A stretch of DNA of 31,963 bases from Mesotaenium endlicherianum (GCA_009602735.1 WELA01008249.1:104034-135996); one strand, 5' to 3'; counted from the stretch's first letter, positions 9,268 to 20,844 are shown. Numbers and translations are program-made. Notes: generated by a model from the letters alone, not told the origin.

Positions 9268-9987
9268 TGAAATGAATCAACTTACCAATAAGCGATTAAC
9301 AATTAATGAAGATCTTTATATCAGCGAGTAATCTTTATGGTACTTTTTGTTAACCAATTAAACAGCAAGAACAACACGCTAGCAGTGGAAAATACTCGCA
9401 AGTCAAATGCCAATAAATTTGCATCAATAATGCAATCAGTAAACTCATACATAAGCAAGGCTAGAAGGCAGTGCGTATCAATGGCTTCTTGCCTTGGATT
9501 CAGATATCTTTCTGTGAGCAGTACAAGAGAGTTGGCCTCGTTTCCAAATGCCGAACTTGAGAGCAATATCTAGCATATGTACATGGAATGAGTTTACTGT
9601 TCAACGGCCAGTGCGATGGCACCGCCTACCCGGGACTTAACCACGTTGGTAGGACCTCGGTTAACCAAATCCACTGCCATTCCCCATCATCCCGAATTGC
9701 CATCCATCCTAAGGATGTCATTTGGCCATTCACCTAGCATACCACACTTAGATGCATACCTAGGCAGTTTGCTGCTACCGAGTACGGAAGTCAGCTGGCT
9801 GTCAAAGAATGTGTCAGCAAGCTGACATATGTTGACTTCAGCCTGCTGCTTTCGGCTGAGTCATTAAACTGGTAATTATATAAAGTCCAGCAGACTGAAT
9901 ATTAACTGAAGTTCAGCTAGCTGATCTTATTTAACTATTATATATAATAATAAATATAATAATCCACCAATATACTGATTCATTACA
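9268..9987 (-). repeat. Solo LTR of family C inserted in RNase H
   Basis: 720 bp bounded by TGAAATGAAT on the left and ATTCATTACA on the right, inverted ends with one mismatch. It is the reverse complement of the LTRs at 11414-12127 and 12210-12873, sharing for instance the GGTTAACCAAATCCAC core near 9660-9675. It interrupts the RNase H reading frame. The 5-bp flanks have diverged (ATCAT left, ATTCC right), so the duplication is inferred from the preserved frame, not from identity. Confidence 0.8.
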
Positions 9988-10436
9988 ATTCCTGCCTAGA
10001 GCTCTTGCTTTGTTGTTGAGTAATTTTGTTCGGCAGGCGTCAACTTTCGACTCTCAAAACAGATGGGCGTGCCTGCCTGCAGCAGCACAGTCCCTATTTC
10101 AACATCGGACGCATCAGCAACTACCTCGTAAGGTAAATCGGGATCGGCCAATGAAAGAAGTGGCGCTTTCGTGAGTGCATACTTAATGCGCTCAAACGCG
10201 TGTTGCGTATTCTCATTCCAAATGAACGCTGTATCTTTCCTTGTCAATGCTGTGAGTGGCACAGCCACCACTGAATAACGTTGCATAAACTTACAAACGT
10301 AGTTAGCAAATCCAAGGAATGATCGGATCGTATGTACATCGGTTGAGACAGGCCAATCTGCGACATACGCAATCTTGGCTTGGTCAGGGCGCACCCCGTT
10401 CAAACCCACTACGTGCCCAAGTGAAATAAATCTTGC
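9988..10436 (-). pseudogene. Reverse transcriptase C-terminus and RNase H start, family A
   Basis: The minus-strand frame reads SLGHVVGLNGVRPD (the end of the RT palm/thumb, usual FLGHVVS), then IRSFLGFANYVCKFMQRYS, the RT connection, and the first RNase H strands with VVADASDVEIGTVLLQ and NYSTTKQEL. The Asp of DASD and the Glu of KQEL are active-site residues and are intact here. A stop codon follows KQEL directly before the family C insertion. Upstream of 10436 RT homology ends abruptly; the fingers/palm with the YxDD motif are missing from the window. Confidence 0.85.
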
Positions 10437-11413
10437 TTATTCAAGATAACTGTATTTCATTTAAATATATAAGATCAAAGATAGGTGAAAGCGTATAAAA
10501 TTAGGGAGCGATCTTTGCCCTTATAATCAATTCCGTTTACTCATCTATACCCCTTGACTCACTTATTGTAGTGTGCCATAGATGATAGTTGCACACAAAC
10601 TCACGGCACAAGAAAGAGGCGAACTAGAGAACTAGAGCTTCTCTTTTGGAAACTCATGGCCTCTTGCCTACCAGGAATACAAGCATATATAAGCACTTAC
10701 ACGACATCAAAGGACTGAATAGCAAAGGCGCTCTCATTCAGATGACCATGATGTAACTAAAACACATTTCACTAGCTTAGGTGCAAAACCATGGAATCTG
10801 TCCACTATGTGACCCTGAAATGTCAGAGGGCATAACTCTGTCAATGCTACTCTAAATTGAGCAAACTTAACGGCAACGGACGCATCTTGACAAGACCTTT
10901 TCGAAAAGTCCTAGTTCCCTCCCTTTGAAGCACAGATAAAGACGCCATGTCAATTTTTGCGAAAGCTGGTCATAATAACGAACCCCAAAGTGCACACATG
11001 ACTTGCAAGTAGAAATCCGACTCTAAAGCCTACTGTCCAAAATGAGGGACTACAAGATCCCAGCGTGCTATGTACCTAGTGACCACCTGGTTGACCACGG
11101 AGCAAGGTGCGCCGTTTCGTGGGAAACCCGTTAAGTTGGGACCCACGGATCTAGGTATAACAACCATATTAATTGGTCCGTTGACTGAAGTCCTAACTGT
11201 TTGAAATTGCATCAATACCTTCAAACAATTCAGTAGCGCAGAATTGGTCGGTCTTGAAGTATCGCTGCACCTTAAGCGGTAACCAAATTGTTCCAATAAG
11301 CAAACCTACAAAACATCGCCGAGGCGAAGCTGTTTGTCCTTGAGTATTGTAAGCAACTTCATCCCATGTGCAAAACGTGCACTCCAGGCGAGAACTATTT
11401 AAGTTAAAGTGAT
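10437..11413. other. Unassigned repeat-like segment
   Basis: No RT, protease or Gag motif was found. On the minus strand a TATATAAG-type box lies near 10690, with an untranslated-looking leader below it, as in an LTR promoter. Two overlapping minus-strand frames (11030-11296 and 11193-11450) encode unfamiliar sequence, including ASPRRCFVGLLIG. The segment begins exactly where RT homology breaks off, so part of it is probably another insertion, but I could not find paired ends. Confidence 0.3.
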
Positions 11414-12127
11414 TGTAATGAATAAGTGAGTATATTGGATTACATATCAATTCAATTAATTGTAATTGTTAATTGATGGAGTTCAATCTGCTGAACTTCA
11501 ATTTATATTCAATATAAGGGATTTCTAGTATCGTTCAGTATAATGCCTCAACCAATAGCAACATGCTGAAATCAGCTTGTTGACACACTCTTTGACAGCC
11601 AGCTGACCACCTTAAGTGGTTCTAATAGTGAACTGCCTAGCAATGCATCTAAGTGTGATCAAGATGAAGGGTCAAATGGCGCCTTAAATGGATGGCACTT
11701 CGAGGTGATGAGAGATGGCTGTGGATTTGGTTAGCCGAGGTCCTACCAACGTGGTTAACTCTCGGGTAGACGATGCCATCGCACTCGCCGTTGAAAAGTG
11801 ACGTCATTCCATGTACATATGCTAGAACTTGCCATCGAGTTAGGCGTTTGGAAACGAGGCCAACTCTCTGTACAAATTATTGAGAGAATATATGAGTCTA
11901 AGATTGCAAGCTATTACACGAATTGCTTACTATCCTTGCTTATGTATGAGTTTATTGATTGCATGATTGTTGCTCGTTACTTGCATTTGACTTGTGAGTA
12001 TTGCTTACGCTAGTTGTATGGTCTTTTGGTGATTGATAAGTGAACCAAAAAATTCATAAAAACTACTTGCTGATATAAAGATCTTTTATTAATTGTTAAT
12101 CGCTTAGAAGTAAGTCAATTTGTTTCA
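11414..12127 (+). repeat. Family C LTR, copy 1 of the tandem array
   Basis: 714 bp from TGTAATGAAT to TTTGTTTCA, reverse-complement homologue of 9268-9987. All copies share the word GTGGATTTGGTTAGC and the pattern GTGGTTAACTC about 25 bp on. No long frame; typical non-coding LTR. It is followed after 82 bp by a second LTR in the same direction. Confidence 0.8.
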
Positions 12128-12209
12128 ACAAGTAAATGTGGATTGGTTCTTGTCAGTCCAAATTACTTTTTACTGTTGTCGAGGCGACAACAATGTGAGT
12201 TGGAGGGGT
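12128..12209 (+). other. 82-bp internal remnant with polypurine tract
   Basis: Lies between two same-direction family C LTRs. It contains GTCGAGGCGACAACAATG and then GAGTTGGAGGGG directly before the next LTR, the usual 3' end of a plant gypsy internal region with its polypurine tract. No primer-binding site or coding sequence remains, so nearly the whole internal region has been lost. Confidence 0.6.
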
Positions 12210-12873
12210 TGTAATGAAATAGTATATTATTACATATATTAATTTGGACATATATTAATTTATTATAATAGTTCAGTATAATGACTCATTTGGGAGCACC
12301 ATATTGAAATCGACTTAAGTCAGCTTCCTTACACGTTTTTTGACAGTCGGCTGATCGCTTAAGTGGAACTAGCAAAGTGCCTTGTAATGCATTTATGGTG
12401 ATTTGCTAGATAAATGGCCAAATGACGCCTAGACGGATGGCGATTCAAGATGATGGGAGATGGCTGTGGATTTGGTTAGCCGAAGTCTCACCGACGAGGT
12501 TAACTCACGAGTAGGCGGTGCTATCACACGTGCCGTTGAACAGTAAACTCATTCCAGGCACATATGCTAGGATTGCTATTGAGATTAACATTCGGAAATG
12601 AAGTCAACTCTCTGTGCATACTACTCAGAGTGTATCTGAATCCAAGGCTGCAAGTCGTTACACAAAATGCATACTAGTTTTACTATGTATGAGTATATTG
12701 ATTGCATGATTGATGCTCGTATACTTGCATTCGACTTGTAAGATTTGCTTACGCTAGTTTTGTGATCTTTTGGTGATTTATAACTTCATAAAAAAATACC
12801 ATAAAGGTTACTTGCTGATACAAACATCTTTTATCCAATAGATATTTTTTTATTGATAAGTCAATTCAATGTA
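12210..12873 (+). repeat. Family C LTR, copy 2 of the tandem array
   Basis: Starts TGTAATGAAAT after a polypurine tract and ends near TCAATTCAATGTA. It aligns along its length with copy 1, with many substitutions and some small deletions (664 bp against 714). Confidence 0.75.
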
Positions 12874-12920
12874 ACCCAATTTCGTGATATGCATTTCCAA
12901 AACAAAAATGTGTTGAGATT
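12874..12920 (+). other. 47-bp internal remnant between LTR copies 2 and 3
   Basis: Ends ACAAAAATGTGTTGAGATT before TGTAATC. This resembles the end of the 82-bp remnant (ACAACAATGTGAGTTGGAGGGGT) with the purine tract decayed. It suggests the same junction type repeated. Confidence 0.45.
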
Positions 12921-13690
12921 TGTAATCATTCAATATGTTGTTAGAAAACTTGTAACGATTTTGGCTGAAACGATCTTTTTTTGAGAATTTTTTCTCATAA
13001 TTAATCAAAGTACCTTATGATTTATTATATCAAACTATTGCGAAGTAGTCAGATTACATTACAACGCTTTTTGCAATAGCATCTTGGTCCATTCGCTAAT
13101 CGACCATCAATTAGTCGGCACACACGTGTGACGAATAATATATCAAGATGCAATCATTTATCAACAATATATTGATAAATAGCGTAACGTATTGTAGGTA
13201 ATTAGGAGAATATTCCTAAATACGCCTAAAATAGCTTAGATCGTTACAAAACTTTATTCAATCAATCTGCAAAATTGTACTTATTAAGTAAAATGATTCA
13301 AACGCAGCAGACAACTTGTTGACACATTCTTTGACAGCCAATTGACCGACTAAAGCGGAACTAGCAAACTGCCAAACAATATACCTATTGTGATATGCTA
13401 CATAGATGAATGGGCAAATGACGCCTTAGGTGGATGGCGATCCAAAATGATGGAAGTAATATGTGGATTTGGTTAGCTGAGGTTTTACCAATGTGGTTAA
13501 CTCCGGGGTAGGCGGTGCCATTGCGTTGCCGTTACACAATAGACTCATTCTATGTACATACGCTAGGTTGGCTATCATGTTTGGCGTTTGGAAACGAGAC
13601 TAAGTCTTTGTAGAATATATAAATCAAAAGCTGCAAGCCATTACACAAACCGCTTACTTGCCTTGCTTATATTATGAATTATTGTATTTA
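12921..13690 (+). repeat. Family C LTR, copy 3, interrupted and truncated
   Basis: Starts TGTAATCATTCAATATG at 12921, is split by the family A solo LTR (12951-13248), resumes at 13254 and follows copies 1 and 2 through the GTGGATTTGGTTAGC core. Homology is lost near 13690, about 180 bp before the expected end, so its 3' end is missing. Confidence 0.65.
12951..13248 (-). repeat. 298-bp solo LTR of family A with perfect target duplication
   Basis: Ends are TGTAACGAT and ATCGTTACA, perfect inverted repeats, with AAACT on both sides (12946-12950 and 13249-13253). Bases 12994-13248 match the polypurine-tract-side quarter of the 1,000-bp LTR at 5713-6712. The remaining 43 bp correspond only loosely to that LTR's other end. 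So it is either a short LTR variant or an internally deleted one. It inserted into a family C LTR. Confidence 0.8.
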
Positions 13691-15325
13691 TTCTCACGGT
13701 TTCAGAGTACATTCATTGCTTTCAAGCATTTTTGCATTTAATTTTTAAATGAGAAAAATTCATGGAGATATGAGAGGGGACTTTGCTTCATATAACGAGT
13801 TCTTTCAAGTGTTGATTGTGTACACCTTAGTCAACAACAATATTAGGGTCAGTTTCTTACTCTTATGCCTTCATGGAGAGTGCCTTTTAAGGCAAGAACT
13901 AAGAATGGGACATTAGTGCATCTTCATCAAGAATTCACCCATGTATGAAAAGAAAAGAGGGAACCAAAGGGGACGATGTACTAATAAATTGGAGCAAAGT
14001 TCGAATTAACATGAAGGTCCACACCAATTTACTGTGAACCGCGAGGACAAAATTTGCAAGGGCATCGGCAAGGGAAAATGAAATGGGAGGAACTAGAGGC
14101 CTATGCAAAGTCCTTGCTATGGATACAGCCTTATATTGCGGGCTCATGTATGGTAATAGCATAATCCCTTTTGCGAGCATGTTTGGTAACTTGAGCTCTT
14201 TGTAGACTACAACCGACTACCTATCGATACTCTTGCTTCATCATGTTGACCAACTCTTTGCAATCGGTATCAGCCGGCATCCTTTTTAGGGACATTAAAG
14301 CCATGGGGTGATAGCTCCCTCCAAAATTTGGGCACTCGTTGCGACACTTTTTTGGTTGCGCTATGAAAGCAAACCTTTGGCCTTTACCACCTCATTTTAG
14401 CCCTAGGGGTTGCGAAAAAAAATCAATTAAACAGGAGCCTCTCTGCACAACTTGCAATTGTTGCGCGATTATAATCAATAATTCTGAAGAATTGTAGCCA
14501 CTTAGCATCCCATGCTTAAAGCCACTTTAAGCCACTTAAAGCTATGGGAGACTTTTCGCTCTTCGCAAAGTTTAAGCCATGGAATGACGTGCCCGAACTC
14601 CCATACCCAGCCCATACCCACCCATACCAGGTGAGCGGGTGCATGTGTTCAATTCGTAATTGTTTGCGATGGTGCGATGGAGATCGCTGTGGCTAAATAG
14701 TTCATCTGGGTATGTGGTAGCACTTGGAAGTGCTTGGAAGCCTTGTTGGCTTTGCACTAGATCTGGCCAGAGGCAATTCGCAGCATGATTCGCAGCAATA
14801 TGCACGCCATCTACGAGTCAGAACGAAGAGCAAAAAGCGGACTCCCGACTCCCACCACAATTCACCGACTCCAATCATGGGCACAACTGGGCAGAAGAGA
14901 ATCTGGACGGGCCGCGCCCACACGCACGATGATGACATAAGAGAGCATGTGCCTGTAGTTTTCGAAACTTCTGTTCTTCTTGATGCCGCAGGTATGACGT
15001 CATGAGAACGTACTAGTGCCTGTGTCATTGTGTCAAAAGGTTCTCATGCGACCACGCGGTACATGTTGAATCTGCCACTATTTAGCCGTGCTAATATGGC
15101 AGATGATGGACACACAGGCGGCCAGATCAGGCCAGGTGGCCTGTAAAGCTGTTCGGTTGTGAGTGGTGGCCTTGGACGCTTCCAGTCGCTAAATCCAGCT
15201 GCTTCACGAAGTAAAGAAGCAGCAGAGCTAGAAAGAGAAGGACAAATGGGTCAGCCAACGTCGGAGTCTTGACGCAGCAGTATAAGTTGATCACAGCATT
15301 AAGCTGCTCACAACTAACTTGCAGC
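13691..15325. other. Intergenic region upstream of CAD
   Basis: No convincing gene. At 14514-14548 the words CTTAAAGCCAC and GCCACTTAAAGC repeat. A C-rich triplet-run motif lies at 14600-14623. Short open frames here show no family signature. Confidence 0.5.
14600..14623 (-). other. G-quadruplex motif
   Basis: The minus strand has five GGG runs (complements of 14600-14602, 14606-14608, 14611-14613, 14617-14619 and 14621-14623) separated by loops of 3, 2, 3 and 1 nt, an ideal intramolecular G4 pattern. It is about 700 bp upstream of the CAD TATA box. Whether it folds or regulates anything is unknown. Confidence 0.6.
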
Positions 15326-15334
15326 TATATATTT
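15326..15334 (+). promoter_or_regulatory. Probable TATA box of CAD
   Basis: TATATATTT lies 140 bp before the CAD start codon. That would put transcription start near 15360 and give a 5' leader of about 110 nt. No AC-rich MYB site typical of lignin genes was recognised nearby. Confidence 0.5.
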
Positions 15335-15473
15335 ACTGCTTCAGCCTCGGGTCTTTTAGTTTCCTCCAGCTACAAGCTCTAGTTTTCAGTAAAATTCTAT
15401 ACCTTCTGTGTTGGGTTCTTCGAAAGCTCAAGCCTCTCTTGCCCCGGTTTATTAATCTTGCACAGACTGCACC

Positions 15474-18400
15474 ATGGCAGCTTTGGAGGGAAACACATTG
15501 GCTTACGCTGCCAGAGACTCGTCGGGAGTGCTCTCTCCTTTCAAATTTGACCGCAGGTAACTTTCTTCCTCCTCAACTCAGTCAGCTATAGGGAGACTGA
15601 TTGCTTCTTCTTACAGTGGTAGACTTATATAAGACGTTCTCTGTGTTTCGTGAAACCAATCAAGGTTCCTCTTTAATATAGGAGCAGACGTTTCTTCATT
15701 CGTTCCTGTCTTCACATTAAAATAGGACTTGGCAGGGTCATACTTGACAGGCGTGATGAATCTACGACTATTGATGTACTTTTCTTTTGAAAAACGTGCA
15801 GAGAGGTGGGGCCTGATGACGTGGCGTTCAAAATCCAGTTCTGTGGAATTTGCCACTCAGATCTGCACCAGATCAAAGGGGAATGGGGTAACTCAACCTT
15901 CCCCATGGTGCCTGGGTAAGCCTACTTTCTCCTTCTCATTTTTCTTTCTCTTTCCCCTCAGCCTAAATGATGAGCTCCAGGAAATAGCTGAAGATCCGTT
16001 TGCAGGTTTACTTTGTGATCATATGGCTCTCGAGGAGTATGCAGTGGACAGAGATGTTACAGTATACAATTAAAATACATGGGTGGTCGCGATTTTTCCT
16101 GTTTTGTCTGCTCTGCAGACTTAGAGTTGCGCTTCTTTGAACGGGAGACTGTATTCATGTGTTGGCCTTGATCTGCAATAGCTGGACTCGAGATGCGAGG
16201 GAAGCTATGAGACGCTTGATCTAAGCGCGACTATGCTGATCAACGTCCTGTGGAGAACAGTCTGTGAAGGATGTGTGGAGGTCTGTTGTCGGCCACAAGA
16301 TCACGACATCTGATGGCCAGGGCTTTTGGTGGCTTTCGCTTTATAGATCCACTGAGAAGCACCGCCGAGGAAGTTCGCTGCCGTTTTAAGCCAGTGCCTG
16401 TGCATTTTGTATGCTGGCCAGAGCTGCACAGCTAGTGCATGTCAGGAGATCACAACATGCATGCATGGAACGTGGGCCCATTGTACAATAAGGTGGGACA
16501 AATATCTTGTATACTCAGAACACCGCCATGCACGAGCACGCGCACACACAACTTGCAGGCACGCTACTCATACCGCGTGCACGTGCGCGCACACTTACAT
16601 GCAGGCACGAGCTGGTGGGGGTGGTTACCAAGGTGGGCGCGAATGTGTCCAAGTTCAAGGAGGGCCAGCGCGTGGGCGTGGGCTGCCTGGTGCGCTCGTG
16701 CCACGACTGCGAGGCGTGCGCCAAGAACGTGGAGCAGTACTGCCCCAAGCTCGTGTGGACGTACAACAGCGAGGACTACGACGGGACGCGCACGCAGGGG
16801 GGCTACTCCACCAACATGGTCGTCAACCAGGAGTGAGTTTTAATTTGTTGATATCAGCAAAATGGTACATGTACATGTGCATGACATGATTTGCCAGGAG
16901 TTAGATTTTGTTATTATTGATGTACATTTTTTGTACATTTATTCGTATCCCCCCCCCCCCAACCCCCCCCCAAACTCNNNNNNNNNNNNNNNNNNNNNNN
17001 NNNNNNNNNNNNNNNNNNNNNNNNNNNNNNNNNNNNNNNNNNNNNNNNNNNNNNNNNNNNNNNNNNNNNNNNNNNNNNNNNNNNNNNNNNNNNNNNNNNN
17101 NNNNNNNNNNNNNNNNNNNNNNNNNNNNNNNNNNNNNNNNNNNNNNNNNNNNNNNNNNNNNNNNNNNNNNNNNNNNNNNNNNNNNNNNNNNNNNNNNNNN
17201 NNNNNNNNNNNNNNNNNNNNNNNNNNNNNNNNNNNNNNNNNNNNNNNNNNNNNNNNNNNNNNNNNNNNNNNNNNNNNNNNNNNNNNNNNNNNNNNNNNNN
17301 NNNNNNNNNNNNNNNNNNNNNNNNNNNNNNNNNNNNNNNNNNNNNNNNNNNNNNNNNNNNNNNNNNNNNNNNNNNNNNNNNNNNNNNNNNNNNNNNNNNN
17401 NNNNNNNNNNNNNNNNNNNNNNNNNNNNNNNNNNNNNNNNNNNNNNNNNNNNNNNNNNNNNNNNNNNNNNNNNNNNNNNNNNNNNNNNNNNNNNNNNNNN
17501 NNNNNNNNNNNNNNNNNNNNNNNNNNNNNNNNNNNNNNNNNNNNNNNNNNNNNNNNNNNNNNNNNNNNNNNNNNNNNNNNNNNNNNNNNNNNNNNNNNNN
17601 NNNNNNNNNNNNNNNNNNNNNNNNNNNNNNNNNNNNNNNNNNNNNNNNNNNNNNNNNNNNNNNNNNNNNNCCCCCCCCCAAACTCATCTCCCACCCACCC
17701 ATCCACTCCGCCGGCCAGAGCTCTCAATTCCCTGCCCGATCGCTTCTTATTGTACTCAGGTTCAAGCTTTTACTTTTTTCTCCTTTCGAGTGTCTTCGCT
17801 CGCTGCCATTGCTTTTGTTGAGAGTTGAGGCACACACGCGCACTGGCATACACCCCCATGTGTAGGACTATGTGCGTGAGTGTCATTCTTATCGGGCCTC
17901 ACGAGGTGGCGGTGTCGGCCAGTAACATACCTGCCTCCTTTCCTGCTGCTCCTCCCTTTTCCCCTTTCTTGCGGTGATCCACGGTGCACGTGCCTCTGAG
18001 AGCACAGCGCTGCTTCGACAATCGCGTCTGTGAACTACGCTTCGTGAATACCCAGGAAGCTTGACTCCATGGAGCGGTCGCCACTCTACATTACTTTTGC
18101 GCCGCTCTCTTCTTGCGCCTCCCAAGTCTAGACGTTAGCAATCAAGCCACGTGAGTATGGAGTATCATACATTCTGATCTGGGATTTGAGGTAGTGGCTC
18201 CAGGCGGCCATAGGGTCACTGGTGCAGATTTAATCGGTTCAGCAGCTGCTGGGCAGTGGGACCAGCTCACACCCGCAAAATGAACGTGCATGTTCCTGTG
18301 CCTGTCCAAGGTCGGCATTGAATGGCACCAGGGGTTTGATAACCATCTTGCCTCAATTTCCCCCCCCCCCTTGCACCCCTGGCCCTGGCTCTGGCTCTCG

Positions 18401-20799
18401 CTTTTCCAGCTAATAGCTAAAACTGTACCCGGCGATTCATACATGATTGGTGGCTCATACTAGGTCCTACCTTTTTTTTTTCCCCTTCATTTTTCATTTT
18501 TTGTTTTGTTTTGTTTTTTTTGGTGGGTTCAAACAGCTTCGTGCTGTCCATCCCGGAGAACCTGCCCCTGGACGCGGCGGCGCCGCTGCTGTGCGCGGGG
18601 GTGACGGTGTACAGCCCCATGATGCACTTCGGCCTCAACGAGCCCGGCAAGACCCTGGGCGTCGTCGGCCTCGGAGGTGCGCGCTTGTGCTCGCACGTAC
18701 CCTTCCCCTTGCTTTTGCCTGCTGGGGTCGCCCGCTGCCCCCTCCCCCGTCCCCCACTCCCTTCCTTCTCCTGCACGAGTTGCAGCAGGGTGGTATGGCC
18801 TCCTTCTTGGCATTAGCCCGGTTGAGGGTTTTGTTTGTTGTGCAGCCCGCTTGCCTTGTAGGGCTGCCTCCCCAGCCCGCATGAGTTGCCTCCGAGAAGT
18901 GTGCCCCCTCTCGGTATTCGGCCGCTGAAGTTTGTGTTCATGCTGCAGCCTGATGTTGTCTCGTAGAGTGGCTTCCCCCCTCTAAGCCTCCTTGAGTTGC
19001 CTCTGGGCGATAGTGCCCTTCCCCCCCCGCCACACACACACGCAAACACAAACGCATGCACATGCACCAGGAAATATATGCATCCATGCACAGTTGAGCA
19101 GAAGCATCCCTTCTTCTTTTTCCCGCTCTTTCCCCGCTCTTTTGCTCCATGTTGTCTCCAACACTAAGACAAGAAGTACAGGGCAGCGTAACGCACGTTG
19201 TTCCTGTTGAAGGGGCAGTGGTTCCGTCTATGCAACGGGGAAGCCAGATGAAGAAGAAATGCCACTGGAGAATGTTTGAATATAAGTAGAGGCGTCGGAG
19301 CTGAAAGAGCCAGCTGGTGTGTGCGGGTCGTGTGTGAACAGGCCTTGGACACATGGCGGTGAAGATGGGCAAGGCGCTGGGCTTGAAGGTGGTGGTGCTC
19401 AGCCGCTCCGCCGACAAGGAGTTTGAGGCGCGCCAGCTGCTGGGTGCTGACAGCTACCTCGTCTCCAAGGACGACAGCGCCATGAAGGTGCGTGAATGGC
19501 TTACGAGATATTTGTTCTTGCGAAGCGCAGTCCCTTAGTCTGTTACCAGCACTGTGAATGTAAAAGAGCAGGTGGCGGTCTCCTAGGCGGTCTCTCCTGC
19601 TCTAAGAGCGAACAAGGAGCAGGTGTTGCAGTGTGCCTGCCATGTGGCTGATGCCAAGTGGCTGCTGCTAAGTGTTGCCAGTCAGTGGTGGGGCTTGGGG
19701 ATGCAGGCGGCGGCGGGCACGCTGGACTACATCATCGACACCGTCAGCGCCAAGCACGACCTTGGCCCATTCTTGACACTGCTCAAGGTGGACGGCAAGT
19801 ACATCGTTGTGGGCGTACCCCCCGAACCCTTCTCCATCGCTGCCGGGCAGCTCGCCGGTGGTAAGCCGCCTGCCCGTCGGCTTGCATGTTCAAGCTGTAA
19901 AGCTCCCTTTGGTGGTGTTTTCTGTGTGTCGTTGTCGATCAGCAATCTTGTGCGCACCCTCCTGTTAGCTTGGCTGCTCTAAAGGTGGTGGCAGTGTAGT
20001 TGCCATTGACGTTGTTTGACGTGAGTGAATGTGTGCAACTCTCAAAGTGTGACGGTGCGTTAACAGGAGGGGCAAATATGGCTGAATGTATTTAGCTTGT
20101 GTGTGTCAAAGTCTGCTTGCCCTCCTAGACAACATTTTCAGAGCTGTACATTTTGTACTTTCTTTGTACTTTCGTGTACTTTCTTCAGTGTCTTGTGAGG
20201 AGGGCAGTGCTGGGATGTGTACACTCAAGTGGCCATGTTGTCTATGAAACAACGTGCAGGGCGCAAGCTCATCGCAGGAAGCCTGATCGGAGGCATCAAG
20301 GAGACGCAGGACATGCTGGACTTATGTGGGGAGAAGAATATCACATGCTTGATTGAGAAGATCCCCATTGACTACGTCAACACGGCCATGGAGCGCCTTC
20401 AGAAGGTACTTCTATTTCTTCATTTTGTGGTTTGTTTACTTCTTCTGTACCCTTTGAGGGGAGGAAGTGTGAGGGGTCTATCTGACAGTACTTTGGACAC
20501 ACATTGGTACTTGTGTCAATGTGTTGGATTGTACATATTGCCATCATCCTCCCTTGCATGTAAAGTCTTTGTGCTGTCATTTGCTATTGGTTGCTGGGGA
20601 GAAATTCAGTTTTGCGTGAGAGGTGAGTAGGTGTTGAGAATTGGTGTCAAGGTCTGACAAAAACATCAAACATGTTGCTAGTCTCGTACATGTGATTTTA
20701 AGGAATTGAATTTGAAACCTCAACACATTACTTATGTGTTTGCAGGGAGATGTGAAGTATCGTTTTGTGATCGACATCGAGGGGAGCCTAAAAGAGTGA
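15474..20799 (+). CDS. CAD: Cinnamyl alcohol dehydrogenase family enzyme
   Basis: Zinc- and NADP(H)-dependent medium-chain alcohol dehydrogenase that reduces cinnamaldehydes to monolignol-type alcohols, normally cytosolic. Exons: 15474-15556, 15802-15915, 16605-16832, 18537-18676, 19342-19487, 19707-19860, 20260-20405, 20746-20799. All introns are GT-AG and join in frame to 354 residues, the usual family length. Catalytic zinc ligands: C45, H67 (in the [12 protein letters not shown] signature) and C161. Structural zinc: C98, C101, C104, C112. The dinucleotide site is GLGGLG at 186-191, with S209, S211 and K214 placed for the NADP phosphate. W117 matches the Trp of lignin CADs (119 in Arabidopsis CAD5), but the following Phe (298 there) is Leu297, so substrate range may be broader. 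Exons are GC-rich at third positions. Intron 3 holds the assembly gap, so a missed exon is formally possible, but the protein is complete without one. Confidence 0.96.
16978..17670. other. 693-N assembly gap in CAD intron 3
   Basis: Both gap edges carry the same poly-C word: C9 followed by AAACTC directly before the Ns, and again directly after them. This suggests that the two contigs overlap or that a poly-C tract stopped the assembly, so the stated size may be wrong. Confidence 0.9.
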
Positions 20800-20844
20800 A
20801 AAGACTTGCATGGTTACATGTACAATATTTTCTTGCAAATAGAA

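Noticed and set aside
16862-17828. Long open frames across the N run
   Set aside because: They consist almost entirely of unknown residues from the assembly gap inside a CAD intron.
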